Below are positions 20,147 to 31,639 of a stretch of 56,897 nucleotides of DNA, piece after piece; position 1 is the stretch's first letter, and every line of letters begins with the position of its first letter. Source of the DNA: Agarophyton chilense. Lineage: Eukaryota > Rhodophyta > Florideophyceae > Gracilariales > Gracilariaceae. Made by a program: the position numbers and the translations under genes. The notes beneath the pieces were generated by a model. That model saw nothing but the letters and a program-made list of their open reading frames with translations. It was not told the DNA's origin and ran no database searches. The stretch lies in assembly GCA_030374765.1 (NCBI GenBank), contig JARGXX010000032.1, positions 1 through 56,897 of the forward strand. Reading direction: 5' to 3'.

Positions 20147-23100
20147 TTCACTCAATGTGAGCAAACTCGTTTCTCTTCTACCAGGCGCCGTACCAAGGCC
20201 ATAGACGCTGTATAGAGCCGATTCCCATGCCTGTGTCTCCCTCTCACGGCTTTATACCGGCGGAAACGAAGGTTATTGAACCTGTTGGGGCTGAACGCCT
20301 TTTCTAGCGTCGCCCAACCTTACACTACCACAGGCGAATACTGTGGAATTTGAAAGGTGAACGAGCTTGCGTAAAGGGTGCCGACAGACATGTTTGTGGA
20401 AAGACATGTTTTGGTGCACTTCCGAGAATTAGTAGCATCTGTATAGAAAGGAGAGTGGTGAGAAAGTTTGGTTTTTTAGAGTACTTGGTTGAAATTGAAA
20501 AGTTGAATGTACATGAGTTGTGACACGGTGCAGTGAAGAAGAAGCGTTGTGGGCGAGTGAAGGTGTTTAGTGAAACATCATTAGGCTTTCGGTTTTGCAA
20601 TGACGCTTGATATGGGTTTAAGCAGGCGTATGCGAGATATGAGGGGTGTGGTGAGAGTTTACGAGTGTGGCGCAAATGTAGGGAGGGGCGTGTGGGCGAG
20701 TGAAGGTGTTTAGTGAAACATCATTAGGCTTTCGGTTTTGCAATGACGCTTGATATGGGTTTAAGCAGGCGTATGCGAGATATGAGGGGTGTGGTGAGAG
20801 TTTACGAGTGTGGCGCAAATGTAGGGAGGGGCGTGTGGGCGAAGGCGAAAAACGGGGTGTTGGGGGCCCAGGGGGGTGTTTTTGGATGTGGGCAGACGTA
20901 GTCAAAAAGGGGGATTGGGATTGCCTGCAGGCAATAAATTTCAACTGCGAATTACGGCTCATAATTTGCACCCCGATTGTTGATTTGCATTATTATTTCG
21001 CACTTTCGGGGTGCAAATTATGAGCCGTAATTCGCAGTTGACCAAAAGTGCCCGCAGGCAATTTCACTCAATGTGAGCAAACTCGTTTCTCTTCTACCAG
21101 GCGCCGTACCAAGGCCATAGCTGCTGTATAGAGCCGATTCCCATGCCTGTGTCTCCCTCTCACGGCTTTATACCGGCGGTAACGACGGTTATTGAACCGG
21201 TTGGGGCTGAACGTCTTTTCTAGCGGCGCCCAACCTTAGACTACCACAGGCGAATACTGTCGAATGTGAATGGTGAACGAGCTCGCGTAAAGGGTGCCGA
21301 CAGACATGTTTGTGGAAAGACATGTTTTGGTGCACTTCCGAGAATTAGTAGCATCTGTATAGAAAGGAGAGTGGTGAGAAAGTTTGGTTTTTTAGAGTAC
21401 TTGGTTGAAATTGAAAAGTTGAATGTACATGAGTTGTGACACGGTGCAGTGGAGAAGAAGCGTTGTGGGCGAGTGAAGGGGTTTTGTGAAACATCATTAG
21501 GCTTTCGGTTTTGCAATGACGCTTGATATGGGTCTACAGCAGGCGTATGCGAGATATGAGGGGTGTGGTGAGAGTTTACGAGTGTGGCGCAAATGTAGGG
21601 AGAGGCGTGTGGGCGAAGGCGAAAAACGGGGTGTTGGGGGCCCAGGGGGGTGTTTTTGGATGTGGGCAGACGTAGTCAAAAAGAGCGATTGGGATTGCCT
21701 GCAGGCAATAAATTTCAACTGCGAATTACGGCTCATAATTTGCACCCCGATTGTTGATTTGCATTATTATTTCGCACTTTCGGGGTGCAAATTATGAGCC
21801 GTAATTCGCAGTTGACCAAAAGTGCCCGCAGGCAATTTCACTCAATGTGAGCAAACTCGTTTCTCTTCTACCAGGCGCCGTACCAAGGCCATAGACGCTG
21901 TATAGAGCCGATTCCCATGCCTGTGTCTCCCTCTCACGGCTTTATACCGGCGGAAACGACGGTTATTGAACCGGTTGGGGCTGAACGTCTTTTCTAGCGG
22001 CGCCCAACCTTAGACTACCACAGGCGAATACTGTCGAATGTGAATGGTGAACGAGCTCGCGTAAAGGGTGCCGACAGACATGTTTGTGGAAAGACATGTT
22101 TTGGTGCACTTCCGAGAATTAGTAGCATCTGTATAGAAAGGAGAGTGGTGAGAAAGTTTGGTTTTTTAGAGTACTTGGTTGAAATTGAAAAGTTGAATGT
22201 ACATGAGTTGTGACACGGTGCAGTGGAGAAGAAGCGTTGTGGGCGAGTGAAGGGGTTTTGTGAAACATCATTAGGCTTTCGGTTTTGCAATGACGCTTGA
22301 TATGGGTCTACAGAGGCGTATGCGAGAGATGAGGGGTGTGGTGAGAGTTTAGGAGTGTGGCGCAAATGTAGGGAGGGGCGTGTGGGCGAAGGCGAAAAAC
22401 GGGGTGTTGGGGGCCCAGGGGGGTGTTTTTGGATGTGGGCAGACGTAGTCAAAAAGGGGGATTGGGATTGCCTGCAGGCAATAAATTTCAACTGCGAATT
22501 ACGGCTCATAATTTGCACCCCGATTGTTGATTTGCATTATTATTTCGCACTTTCGGGGTGCAAATTATGAGCCGTAATTCGCAGTTGACCAAAAGTGCCC
22601 GCAGGCAATTTCACTCAATGTGAGCAAACTCGTTTCTCTTCTACCAGGCGCCGTACCAAGGCCATAGACGCTGTATAGAGCCGATTCCCATGCCTGTGTC
22701 TCCCTCTCACGGCTTTATACCGGCGGAAACGAAGGTTATTGAACCTGTTGGGGCTGAACGCCTTTTCTAGCGTCGCCCAACCTTACACTACCACAGGCGA
22801 ATACTGTGGAATTTGAATGGTGAACGAGCTCGCGTAAAGGGTGCCGACAGACATGTTTGTGGAAAGACATGTTTTGGTGCACTTCCGAGAATTAGTAGCA
22901 TCTGTATAGAAAGGAGAGTGGTGAGAAAGTTTGGTTTTTTAGAGTACTTGGTTGAAATTGAAAAGTTGAATGTACATGAGTTGTGACACGGTGCAGTGAA
23001 GAAGAAGCGTTGTGGGCGAGTGAAGGTGTTTAGTGAAACATCATTAGGCTTTCGGTTTTGCAATGACGCTTGATATGGGTCTAAGCAGGCGTATGCGAGA

Positions 23101-26100
23101 TATGAGGGGTGTGGTGAGAGTTTACGAGTGTGGCGCAAATGTAGGGAGGGGCGTGTGGGCGAAGGCGAAAAACGTGGGCGAAGGCGAAAAACGGGGTGTT
23201 GGGGGCCCAGGGGGGTGTTTTTGGATGTGGGCAGACGTAGTCAAAAAGAGCGATTGGGATTGCCTGCAGGCAATAAATTTCAACTGCGAATTACGGCTCA
23301 TAATTTGCACCCCGATTGTTGATTTGCATTATTATTTCGCACTTTCGGGGTGCAAATTATGAGCCGTAATTCGCAGTTGACCAAAAGTGCCCGCAGGCAA
23401 TTTCACTCAATGTGAGCAAACTCGTTTCTCTTCTACCAGGCGCCGTACCAAGGCCATAGACGCTGTATAGAGCCGATTCCCATGCCTGTGTCTCCCTCTC
23501 ACGGCTTTATACCGGCGGAAACGAAGGTTATTGAACCTGTTGGGGCTGAACGCCTTTTCTAGCGTCGCCCAACCTTACACTACCACAGGCGAATACTGTG
23601 GAATTTGAAAGGTGAACGAGCTTGCGTAAAGGGTGCCGACAGACATGTTTGTGGAAAGACATGTTTTGGTGCACTTCCGAGAATTAGTAGCATCTGTATA
23701 GAAAGGAGAGTGGTGAGAAAGTTTGGTTTTTTAGAGTACTTGGTTGAAATTGAAAAGTTGAATGTACATGAGTTGTGACACGGTGCAGTGAAGAAGAAGC
23801 GTTGTGGGCGAGTGAAGGTGTTTAGTGAAACATCATTAGGCTTTCGGTTTTGCAATGACGCTTGATATGGGTTTAAGCAGGCGTATGCGAGATATGAGGG
23901 GTGTGGTGAGAGTTTACGAGTGTGGCGCAAATGTAGGGAGGGGCGTGTGGGCGAGTGAAGGTGTTTAGTGAAACATCATTAGGCTTTCGGTTTTGCAATG
24001 ACGCTTGATATGGGTTTAAGCAGGCGTATGCGAGATATGAGGGGTGTGGTGAGAGTTTACGAGTGTGGCGCAAATGTAGGGAGGGGCGTGTGGGCGAAGG
24101 CGAAAAACGGGGTGTTGGGGGCCCAGGGGGGTGTTTTTGGATGTGGGCAGACGTAGTCAAAAAGAGCGATTGGGATTGCCTGCAGGCAATAAATTTCAAC
24201 TGCGAATTACGGCTCATAATTTGCACCCCGATTGTTGATTTGCATTATTATTTCGCACTTTCGGGGTGCAAATTATGAGCCGTAATTCGCAGTTGACCAA
24301 AAGTGCCCGCAGGCAATTTCACTCAATGTGAGCAAACTCGTTTCTCTTCTACCAGGCGCCGTACCAAGGCCATAGACGCTGTATAGAGCCGATTCCCATG
24401 CCTGTGTCTCCCTCTCACGGCTTTATACCGGCGGAAACGAAGGTTATTGAACCTGTTGGGGCTGAACGCCTTTTCTAGCGTCGCCCAACCTTACACTACC
24501 ACAGGCGAATACTGTGGAATTTGAATGGTGAACGAGCTCGCGTAAAGGGTGCCGACAGACATGTTTGTGGAAAGACATGTTTTGGTGCACTTCCGAGAAT
24601 TAGTAGCATCTGTATAGAAAGGAGAGTGGTGAGAAAGTTTGGTTTTTTGGAGTACTTGGTTGAAATTGAAAAGTTGAATGTACATGAGTTGTGACACGGT
24701 GCAGTGGAGAAGAAGCGTTGTGGGCGAGTGAAGGGGTTTTGTGAAACATCATTAGGCTTTCGGTTTTGCAATGGGGCTGGAAATGGGTCTACAGAGGCGT
24801 ATGCGAGAGACGAGGGGTGTGGTGAGAGTTTAGGAATGTGGCACAAATGTAGGGAGAGGCGTGTGGGCGAAGGCGAAAAACAGGGTGTGGGGGGCCCAGG
24901 GGGATGTTTTTGGATGTGGGCAGACGTAGTCAAAAAGGGGGATTGGGATTGCCTGCAGGCAATAAATTTCAACTGCGAATTACGGCTCATAATTTGCACC
25001 CCGATTGTTGATTTGCATTATTATTTCGCACTTTCGGGGTGCAAATTATGAGCCGTAATTCGCAGTTGACCAAAAGTGCCCGCAGGCAATTTCACTCAAT
25101 GTGAGCAAACTCGTTTCTCTTCTACCAGGCGCCGTACCAAGGCCATAGACGCTGTATAGAGCCGATTCCCATGCCTGTGTCTCCCTCTCACGGCTTTATA
25201 CCGGCGGAAACGAAGGTTATTGAACCTGTTGGGGCTGAACGCCTTTTCTAGCGTCGCCCAACCTTACACTACCACAGGCGAATACTGTGGAATTTGAATG
25301 GTGAACGAGCTCGCGTAAAGGGTGCCGACAGACATGTTTGTGGAAAGACATGTTTTGGTGCACTTCCGAGAATTAGTAGCATCTGTATAGAGAGGAGAGT
25401 GGTGAGGAAGTTTGGTTTTTTGGAGTACTTGGTTGAAATTGAAAAGTTGAATGTACATGAGTTGTGACACGGTGCAGTGGAGAAGAAGCGTTGTGGGCGA
25501 GTGAAGGGGTTTTGTGAAACATCATTAGGCTTTCGGTTTTGCAATGGGGCTGGAAATGGGTCTACAGAGGCGTATGCGAGAGACGAGGGGTGTGGTGAGA
25601 GTTTAGGAATGTGGCACAAATGTAGGGAGAGGCGTGTGGGCGAAGGCGAAAAACAGGGTGTGGGGGGCCCAGGGGGATGTTTTTGGATGTGGGCAGACGT
25701 AGTCAAAAAGGGGGATTGGGATTGCCTGCAGGCAATAAATTTCAACTGCGAATTACGGCTCATAATTTGCACCCCGATTGTTGATTTGCATTATTATTTC
25801 GCACTTTCGGGGTGCAAATTATGAGCCGTAATTCGCAGTTGACCAAAAGTGCCCGCAGGCAATTTCACTCAATGTGAGCAAACTCGTTTCTCTTCTACCA
25901 GGCGCCGTACCAAGGCCATAGACGCTGTATAGAGCCGATTCCCATGCCTGTGTCTCCCTCTCACGGCTTTATACCGGCGGAAACGAAGGTTATTGAACCT
26001 GTTGGGGCTGAACGCCTTTTCTAGCGTCGCCCAACCTTACACTACCACAGGCGAATACTGTGGAATTTGAATGGTGAACGAGCTCGCGTAAAGGGTGCCG

Positions 26101-26493
26101 ACAGACATGTTTGTGGAAAGACATGTTTTGGTGCACTTCCGAGAATTAGTAGCATCTGTATAGAGAGGAGAGTGGTGAGGAAGTTTGGTTGTTTAGAGTA
26201 CTTGGTTGATATTAAAAAGTTGAATGTACATGAGTTGTGACACGGTGCAGTGAAGAAGAAGCGTTGTGGGCGAGTGAAGAGACGCAGTGAAACAACATTA
26301 GGTTTTCGGTTTTGCAATGACGCTTGATATGGGTCTAAGCAGGCGTATGCGAGATATGAGGGGTGTGGTGAGAGTTTACGAGTGTGGCGCAAATGTAGGG
26401 AGGGGCGTGTGGGCGAAGGCAAAAAACGGGGTGTTGGGGGCCCAGGGGGGTGTTTTTGGATGTGGGCAGACGTAGTCAAAAAGAGCGATTGGG

Positions 26494-26636
26494 ATTGCCT
26501 GCAGGCAATAAATTTCAACTGCGAATTACGGCTCATAATTTGCACCCCGATTGTTGATTTGCATTATTATTTCGCACTTTCGGGGTGCAAATTATGAGCC
26601 GTAATTCGCAGTTGACCAAAAGTGCCCGCAGGCAAT
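26494..26636. repeat. Foldback at the right boundary of array 2
   Basis: Identical in sequence to the left-boundary copy. R773 sequence stops at its GGCAAT and the 5' flank of the ParB-like gene begins. Confidence 0.85.
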
Positions 26637-27072
26637 TTGCCACACACAACCCCCCTAAAACTTATAAAATTTGGTGTCTGTGCAGCGGTTTTTTTGGAAC
26701 GGATCGCGATTGCTGTGACGCGTGTCACGCGTCGTTGGGGTTCAGGTTGCCACTACACAACCACTAGGAGCCCTTTTTAGTTTTTCGCGGAAAGGACGGA
26801 GTCGAAGTACACCCGTTTACACCCGTTTTCCCCGCCGTCACATTCCTTCCCTTTCCCGAACTGCAGCCTCTGTCTTGTTTTGTAAACGGATCAAGCGGGC
26901 GCCATCAAAGTTCGCATCAAGTCTGCACTTTTACTTGAATCATCTCCCCGCGGGCCTGAGTTTCGGATCTGCCGTATTTGGCTTTGTGTTCCGCCTTCAT
27001 TCGCCCGTGTCATAGTTTTTTTTGTCACGCTCTTCTGCGCGCATCTCCCCGGTTCATATTGTGTGTATTGCA
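26637..27072 (+). promoter_or_regulatory. 5' flank of the ParB/oxygenase-like gene, with a TATA-like box
   Basis: A TATAAAA word lies at 26663-26669, about 400 nt before the ATG, following a CCCCCCTAAAA word that looks like an inverted telomere unit. Whether the TATA-like word is used is unknown. No coding signal is seen; the frame upstream of the ATG opens only with a TTG. Confidence 0.35.
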
Positions 27073-30000
27073 ATGCCATCGCGTGGAAAACATCAAAACA
27101 TGAAAGCAGCCGACGTCGTGTTTCTTTTGGCGAAAGGCGAAGGGGGAAACCGCCGGCGCGTCGGAACGGCTGTGTTGATGCCTGGTAGGAAGGAGGGGGA
27201 ATTGTCCAGGGATATGCATGGATCTAGCCTAAAGAGCTTTGAGGCGGAAGGTGAGGATTTGGTGAAAGTTCGCAGTGTTAAGATCCTGCCGGGGTTTGAC
27301 GACATTAGGTACCCGTACCGATTTGGTGGTGTGGAAGAACCGCCTGCAACACTGGGTGGGGTGTTACCGAATTCTTTTTATTCGTGGGACCTCGGTATGA
27401 TGGAGGCGATGGAAACAACAGGGGAGGTGGTTGAGGTGGATTCAGATGAATCCGCTGATGCGGTCGGAAAGAGGAGGAGAAAGTCCCCACCCCCGTCGAA
27501 GGGTACTCCCGACGTACAACGGCGTCCACCTACGACGCCCCGAACGGGAAGTCGTAAGACGAGGTCCCAGAGCCGCCAAGGGCGCGCATCGCAGCGCTCG
27601 AATGCATCTGGTTCGACTGCAACTGGTGCTGGGGCAACTGTTGCCACCGTTTCTCCTGGTACAATTCGACGCACTGGGCGACCTCGTCTGAGGTCTCAAC
27701 CAACGCCGCGCAGGGGCACATCCGTTTCACGCGCAGTAACGCCACGCCCTCGTACGCCACCGGGCGGAACGATTGAAGTGGGTACTTCGGCCGCCAAGGC
27801 AGTGGAGGTGGATGAGGACGTCATTTTCACGGGTATGAGGTCGGGCCCGTCGAACACCCGGTCATTGTCACAAGCGGTGGAGCCTCCGAAACAGGCTGTT
27901 GCGATCCCCACCGATAGCAAGATTGAGCTGAACCACTATAGGCAGGTGAATGCTACGGTGGATATCGGCAGAATTCGCTACGGGGAGCATCAAGTGCGGG
28001 CATTGAATGGGCAGCACAGGGAGAATTTGAAGGTTATGATGGAGCAGCAAGGTGTTTTGGGAGCGGTTGGGCGGGTGAGCGTTGCAATCGTGCTCGGCGG
28101 CAGATCAGTGGATGAGGTTCTTCAAGGCAATTCAATTACCTGTGAGTGTCTGTTGGTGGATGGGCTTCATCGTTTGGTGGTGTACCAAGACCTGAGGAAC
28201 ACGTCCCAGAGGTGGAAAAGCATGACCCAAGTGCTGGACGTCGTTCTGTGGTTGCGACCGGACGGGAAGGACCTCACAAGGAAGGAGCGGTTGAGCATCG
28301 GTTGTAAGCTGAACATCATGGCAAGCAACGTGTTGGCGATGTCGTTTGCAGACCGCGTGCACACCACCGTGTCGTTCATAATGGCGTCAGTGTTGGATGA
28401 CAAAGTGAAGGTCAAGTCACTGACGTCATATGCGGTGGCAGTAGCGATGCAAGAGTTTATGCTACTCGGCACATTGGAAACGACGCAACTTCGGCGCTAC
28501 GCCGACATTGCCCTTGCTCTTGTAAGGAGCCCGGAGTTGCTGAGCAACTTTGAGAAGGTGTGCAAAGAGGCGCCGAAGTTGGGTCTGTCGCATTTGTCGG
28601 ACGACCGGTTGTACACACTCGATGAAGGCGGTTTTTTGTTTTGCGTGGAGTGTGTGAAGGCTTTACTGGGTACCCGCGGGGGTTTCGAAGGGGGGAGAAG
28701 GGGCCGTTTCGAGGATATGCGGTATTACTTTTTCAAGTTTGCGCTGCAGGTGTACTTCTTTTGCCGACAAGTGGCAGAGAAGAAGGACGTGACGGTTGCC
28801 GCCGTGCTCGACACCCAAATGAGCATTGGCGGAGTGGAAACGTCCACCGTGCGGAACTTCCTCGTTATGATTGTGTCGAAGATGGAGAACTCCGGGAGCG
28901 ACCGGCAGTGGGAAAGGAAGCTGGAGCGCAAAATGAAGGAAGTGACGGACAGGATGGAGGGGTTGTTTGAAGTAGGGAGTGAGGAGAGGAGTAGGGACAG
29001 GGTCTCCAGCGAGCCCTCGGGGCAGCATCAAAGTCGGAGCGCTCCGGGACGGGCGAAGGTGAAGACTGTGGCGCCGTCGCCGGAGGTGGCTGTGTTGGAC
29101 TTGGACGACGACATGAACTACAACGAGTCGCGTCCAAGGGTGAGCACGCGTAAGGGGAAAGGAAAAAGAACTGTTCCAAGGGTGGAAGAGGTGCCGGTTG
29201 GGCGTGCAAGGGGTGTGAAGCGAAAAGCTCCTGACACGAGACTGTCTCCACCCAGTCGCCGGTCGAAGAGAACCCAACTGGCACAGGAAAGGGAGTTGTT
29301 GCAGCGGATGAAGCAGTTGCGGAGAGATACTCTGTTTGAACTGTTGGGGAACCTGGGAATCCGCGCCGAGAACTTCTCAGACGGCGAGGGTAATGAGGCA
29401 TTCGTGACAGACGATGCAGTGGGTGAAGGTGTGCAGCAGGGTGGGGAGGGGTCGATGAGAGATGCTGACATTGAGCGCCCATTTGACGACTCTAACCCTC
29501 CCGATGGACCGCCGCAATGGATGAGGCTGCCAGAAACTTACAAAGGGGCTTCATCGCCGGCATGGTGTAATTGGGCAAATGTGCCGCCGAGCATGTTGCC
29601 AAAGGATGTTAACGTGATTGAACACGTGCATCCTTGGCTGGACACCATCCATATGGCGTCCAAGCACCGAGCTGAATGCCTGACGGCGGAAGAGCTGAAG
29701 CTGGTCCACCATCTGGTGTTTTGGCACGCCGCGAAGGAGAAGCATGCGGCGCTGGAATCTACCAAGGTTCCGGTGTTTGGACAAGTGCTACCGACGAGCG
29801 GCAATCCGAAAAGTGAAGAGGAGCGCCTGTGGATGGCAGCGATGGAGCGGGATGAGTTGGCGTTGGAGTTCTTCGGTGAAAAGCGCAGGGAGCTGCAACA
29901 CCAAGGGTTCTGCATTTTGGAATCGTTTGCAACCGATGAGGGTGCGCCGAAATGTTTGAATGGTGGGGATGTGTCTGGGAAAATGCTGCAATGGTTTGAA

Positions 30001-30966
30001 GACAACTTCAAGCAGCAGCCCGACTTGCGGATTGAATCGAACCGCATAAGATGGAACCCGATTATCAACGCCGGATCGGCGGTGGATGGGAAGGATCGGA
30101 ATGTAGGAGTTGGAAGGTTTATGACGACCCGAGCCGGGATGGTGGATGCAGTAGAACGCGACCCGCAATTGGAGTGGCTTGTTCGGCGTCGGGCATTGTT
30201 GGATGCGCGGCTGGGCCAGATCTTGTGTGCGTTGCGATTGAACAACAACCTCAGCAACAGCATCAAGATGCATGGGCCGGTGACGGGAGGCAGAGTTTTG
30301 TGCACGAGCTTGGAATGCCGGCGGCAAGCTCTTCACACCGACTTTCGAGGGCTGACGCACGAAGAAAGGGAGGCCGGAGGGAACCCGGGGTACTTTATGA
30401 TGGTTTCTGGGCAGTTTTCGTTCCCCATATGGGTGTGCGAAGATTCGCACCGCACGGTATTCGGAAGCTTGCAGCGCCTGAAGCAGCTTTCGAAGAGCAT
30501 GGAGGTGAAAAAGTTGCGAGTGCCGCCGTTCTCTGTTTTCATTGGCAGGGGAGACGTGTTCCACGCTGGAGCTTCTTACGAAGACGGGTACATGGAGCGT
30601 GAGCTGGTCCGCTACCACATGTACATGGTGCCTGACGGATATCAGCTCCCTGATGCAGTTCACCGGCAACAGGGATTCACTCCGCGGTTTGTGTCCAATG
30701 ATGACGTGGACCTACAAGCCGAAGAGGAATATGAAGGACTGGGGGAACAAGGGACCAAGAATAACTCCGGAGAGGACGATGAGCAGTCGCCGATAGAAGC
30801 AGACGAGATAGAAGCGATGGAGGTGGCCAACGACGAATCGGATTTAGACGCGGAGATTTTGCAATTGGTGGGAGGGGACAACAACGGCTATGCAGGGGCT
30901 GATAGCGATGGCATTCATGAGTCTGACTGGGTCGTCAGTGATGAATCTGAAGCCAATAACGCATGA
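27073..30966 (+). CDS. Large ParB-like / 2-oxoglutarate oxygenase-like protein, 1297 aa
   Basis: Intronless; first in-frame ATG (MPSRGKHQNMK) at 27073. Residues 130-240 are basic and Ser/Pro/Thr-rich with AT-hook-like RPRLR. Residues about 280-375 resemble the ParB/sulfiredoxin fold: a HYRQVN...R-ALNGQHRENLKVMMEQQG segment, then CLLVDGLHRLVVYQDL, matching the ParB dGxHR box (DGLHR at 363-367). A helical region follows to about 640, then acidic and basic linkers (nuclear-localisation-like KRKAP). Residues about 938-1198 resemble a double-stranded beta-helix iron/2-oxoglutarate oxygenase, with HTD at 1088-1090, the distal His at 1164 (GDVFHAG) and an Arg at 1180. The tail is very acidic. Neither assignment is certain. 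ParB-like folds include DNA-binding CTPases and nucleases, and the oxygenase could act on a nucleic-acid base or protein. It sits between R773 arrays, opposite in strand to the other genes. Confidence 0.75.
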   Translation: MPSRGKHQNMKAADVVFLLAKGEGGNRRRVGTAVLMPGRKEGELSRDMHGSSLKSFEAEGEDLVKVRSVKILPGFDDIRYPYRFGGVEEPPATLGGVLPNSFYSWDLGMMEAMETTGEVVEVDSDESADAVGKRRRKSPPPSKGTPDVQRRPPTTPRTGSRKTRSQSRQGRASQRSNASGSTATGAGATVATVSPGTIRRTGRPRLRSQPTPRRGTSVSRAVTPRPRTPPGGTIEVGTSAAKAVEVDEDVIFTGMRSGPSNTRSLSQAVEPPKQAVAIPTDSKIELNHYRQVNATVDIGRIRYGEHQVRALNGQHRENLKVMMEQQGVLGAVGRVSVAIVLGGRSVDEVLQGNSITCECLLVDGLHRLVVYQDLRNTSQRWKSMTQVLDVVLWLRPDGKDLTRKERLSIGCKLNIMASNVLAMSFADRVHTTVSFIMASVLDDKVKVKSLTSYAVAVAMQEFMLLGTLETTQLRRYADIALALVRSPELLSNFEKVCKEAPKLGLSHLSDDRLYTLDEGGFLFCVECVKALLGTRGGFEGGRRGRFEDMRYYFFKFALQVYFFCRQVAEKKDVTVAAVLDTQMSIGGVETSTVRNFLVMIVSKMENSGSDRQWERKLERKMKEVTDRMEGLFEVGSEERSRDRVSSEPSGQHQSRSAPGRAKVKTVAPSPEVAVLDLDDDMNYNESRPRVSTRKGKGKRTVPRVEEVPVGRARGVKRKAPDTRLSPPSRRSKRTQLAQERELLQRMKQLRRDTLFELLGNLGIRAENFSDGEGNEAFVTDDAVGEGVQQGGEGSMRDADIERPFDDSNPPDGPPQWMRLPETYKGASSPAWCNWANVPPSMLPKDVNVIEHVHPWLDTIHMASKHRAECLTAEELKLVHHLVFWHAAKEKHAALESTKVPVFGQVLPTSGNPKSEEERLWMAAMERDELALEFFGEKRRELQHQGFCILESFATDEGAPKCLNGGDVSGKMLQWFEDNFKQQPDLRIESNRIRWNPIINAGSAVDGKDRNVGVGRFMTTRAGMVDAVERDPQLEWLVRRRALLDARLGQILCALRLNNNLSNSIKMHGPVTGGRVLCTSLECRRQALHTDFRGLTHEEREAGGNPGYFMMVSGQFSFPIWVCEDSHRTVFGSLQRLKQLSKSMEVKKLRVPPFSVFIGRGDVFHAGASYEDGYMERELVRYHMYMVPDGYQLPDAVHRQQGFTPRFVSNDDVDLQAEEEYEGLGEQGTKNNSGEDDEQSPIEADEIEAMEVANDESDLDAEILQLVGGDNNGYAGADSDGIHESDWVVSDESEANNA

Positions 30967-31013
30967 TGCACCGATGCGGTCTGTTGTAACAGTAGCATAT
31001 CTAGATACCTTGG

Positions 31014-31019
31014 AATAAA
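31014..31019 (+). promoter_or_regulatory. Possible polyadenylation signal
   Basis: AATAAA 47 nt after the stop codon of the ParB/oxygenase-like gene, a plausible distance for 3' end formation. Confidence 0.5.
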
Positions 31020-31068
31020 GTACTCGTTTCTATCCTAAAACCTAACCTTTCATCGTGCTTCTTCCTCT

Positions 31069-31098
31069 ACTTGTACTAGTAATTCTGGTAGTACAAGT
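31069..31098. repeat. Short perfect inverted repeat downstream of the ParB-like gene
   Basis: ACTTGTACTA and its exact reverse complement TAGTACAAGT flank a 10-nt loop. Related GTAGTAC words recur to 31165. Function unknown. Confidence 0.6.
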
Positions 31099-31266
31099 AT
31101 ATGTGCTACTAATACTATTGGTAATCAGCATAAGTAAGAGGTAGTAACACACATAGTACTACATCAGTGGTTGTTTTAGTCATACGTAGAACATTTTCTG
31201 AATACGGTATTCCAAGTAGATGTGGCGCTTGCAACGGCGCCACTGTATGCAGTATAAAACCGTACG

Positions 31267-31536
31267 ATGAGTACACGCGATTGCAACGGGGGGGGACCAG
31301 TCAAGGAGGCGGTTTTGTGTTGTGAGGAATATAGAAGTGTTACGAAATGGGGCCATTTGACGATTGCAGGCGTAAATGTGGTTTTCAAAAAGGTATCTTA
31401 TATCGAAAGTTACCCGTACTTTTCCGTGATGATTGTATTAAACGGTAAAGTCATCACAGCGTACACGCGTATTGAGGTAAGTCGACGTACTGCAGCTCCG
31501 CGTAAAAGTAATGGAAGCACGTGCGTGCATATGTAA
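31267..31536 (+). CDS. Small hypothetical protein or orphan first exon
   Basis: An 89-codon frame with protein-like composition (KWGHLTIAGVNVVFKK, YFSVMIVLNGKVITAY) and no recognised domain. A strong splice donor, GAG|GTAAGT, falls at 31473/31474, so the true gene could be spliced, with the frame after it being intron. No convincing downstream exon is visible before the R773 sequence starts near 31640, so it may be a gene broken by the repeat array. A GTGGCGC/GCGCCAC inverted repeat and a TATAAAA word lie just upstream. Confidence 0.35.
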   Translation: MSTRDCNGGGPVKEAVLCCEEYRSVTKWGHLTIAGVNVVFKKVSYIESYPYFSVMIVLNGKVITAYTRIEVSRRTAAPRKSNGSTCVHM

Positions 31537-31639
31537 AGCAATGGCCACTTGAATGCGCGGTGGCACCCTAGCGCGTGATGTTTACCATGTGCTGTGGAGG
31601 CTATGTGTTTTAGAATACTTGGTTGAAGACGTAATATGG

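Larger units (their letters stand above)
20004..26636. repeat. R773 tandem array 2 (eight units plus terminal foldback)
   Basis: Foldbacks start at 20004, 20920, 21694, 22467, 23259, 24175, 24948, 25721 and 26494. Most spacings are 773-774 bp. The first and fifth units are 916 bp because both carry the same internal 143-bp direct duplication (for example 20682-20828 region), and the fourth is 792 bp with a short GGGCGAAGGCGAAAAACG duplication. Units sharing the rare 143-bp duplication lie four apart, indicating block amplification. The array begins and ends exactly at the foldback, with unrelated sequence on each side. Confidence 0.92.

Noticed and set aside
22015..22518. 167-codon minus-strand frame repeated in several R773 units (also 24496-24999, 25269-25772, 26042-26545, 32799-33302)
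   Set aside because: It starts inside the foldback arm, has a skewed Ser/Pro/Thr composition, is broken in several units, and its conservation is explained by tandem homogenisation.
1..26636. R773 arrays as a CRISPR-like or satellite centromere array
   Set aside because: The repeat is long with no short repeat-spacer alternation, the setting is eukaryotic, and proximity to a telomere with PLEs argues for a subtelomeric repeat.
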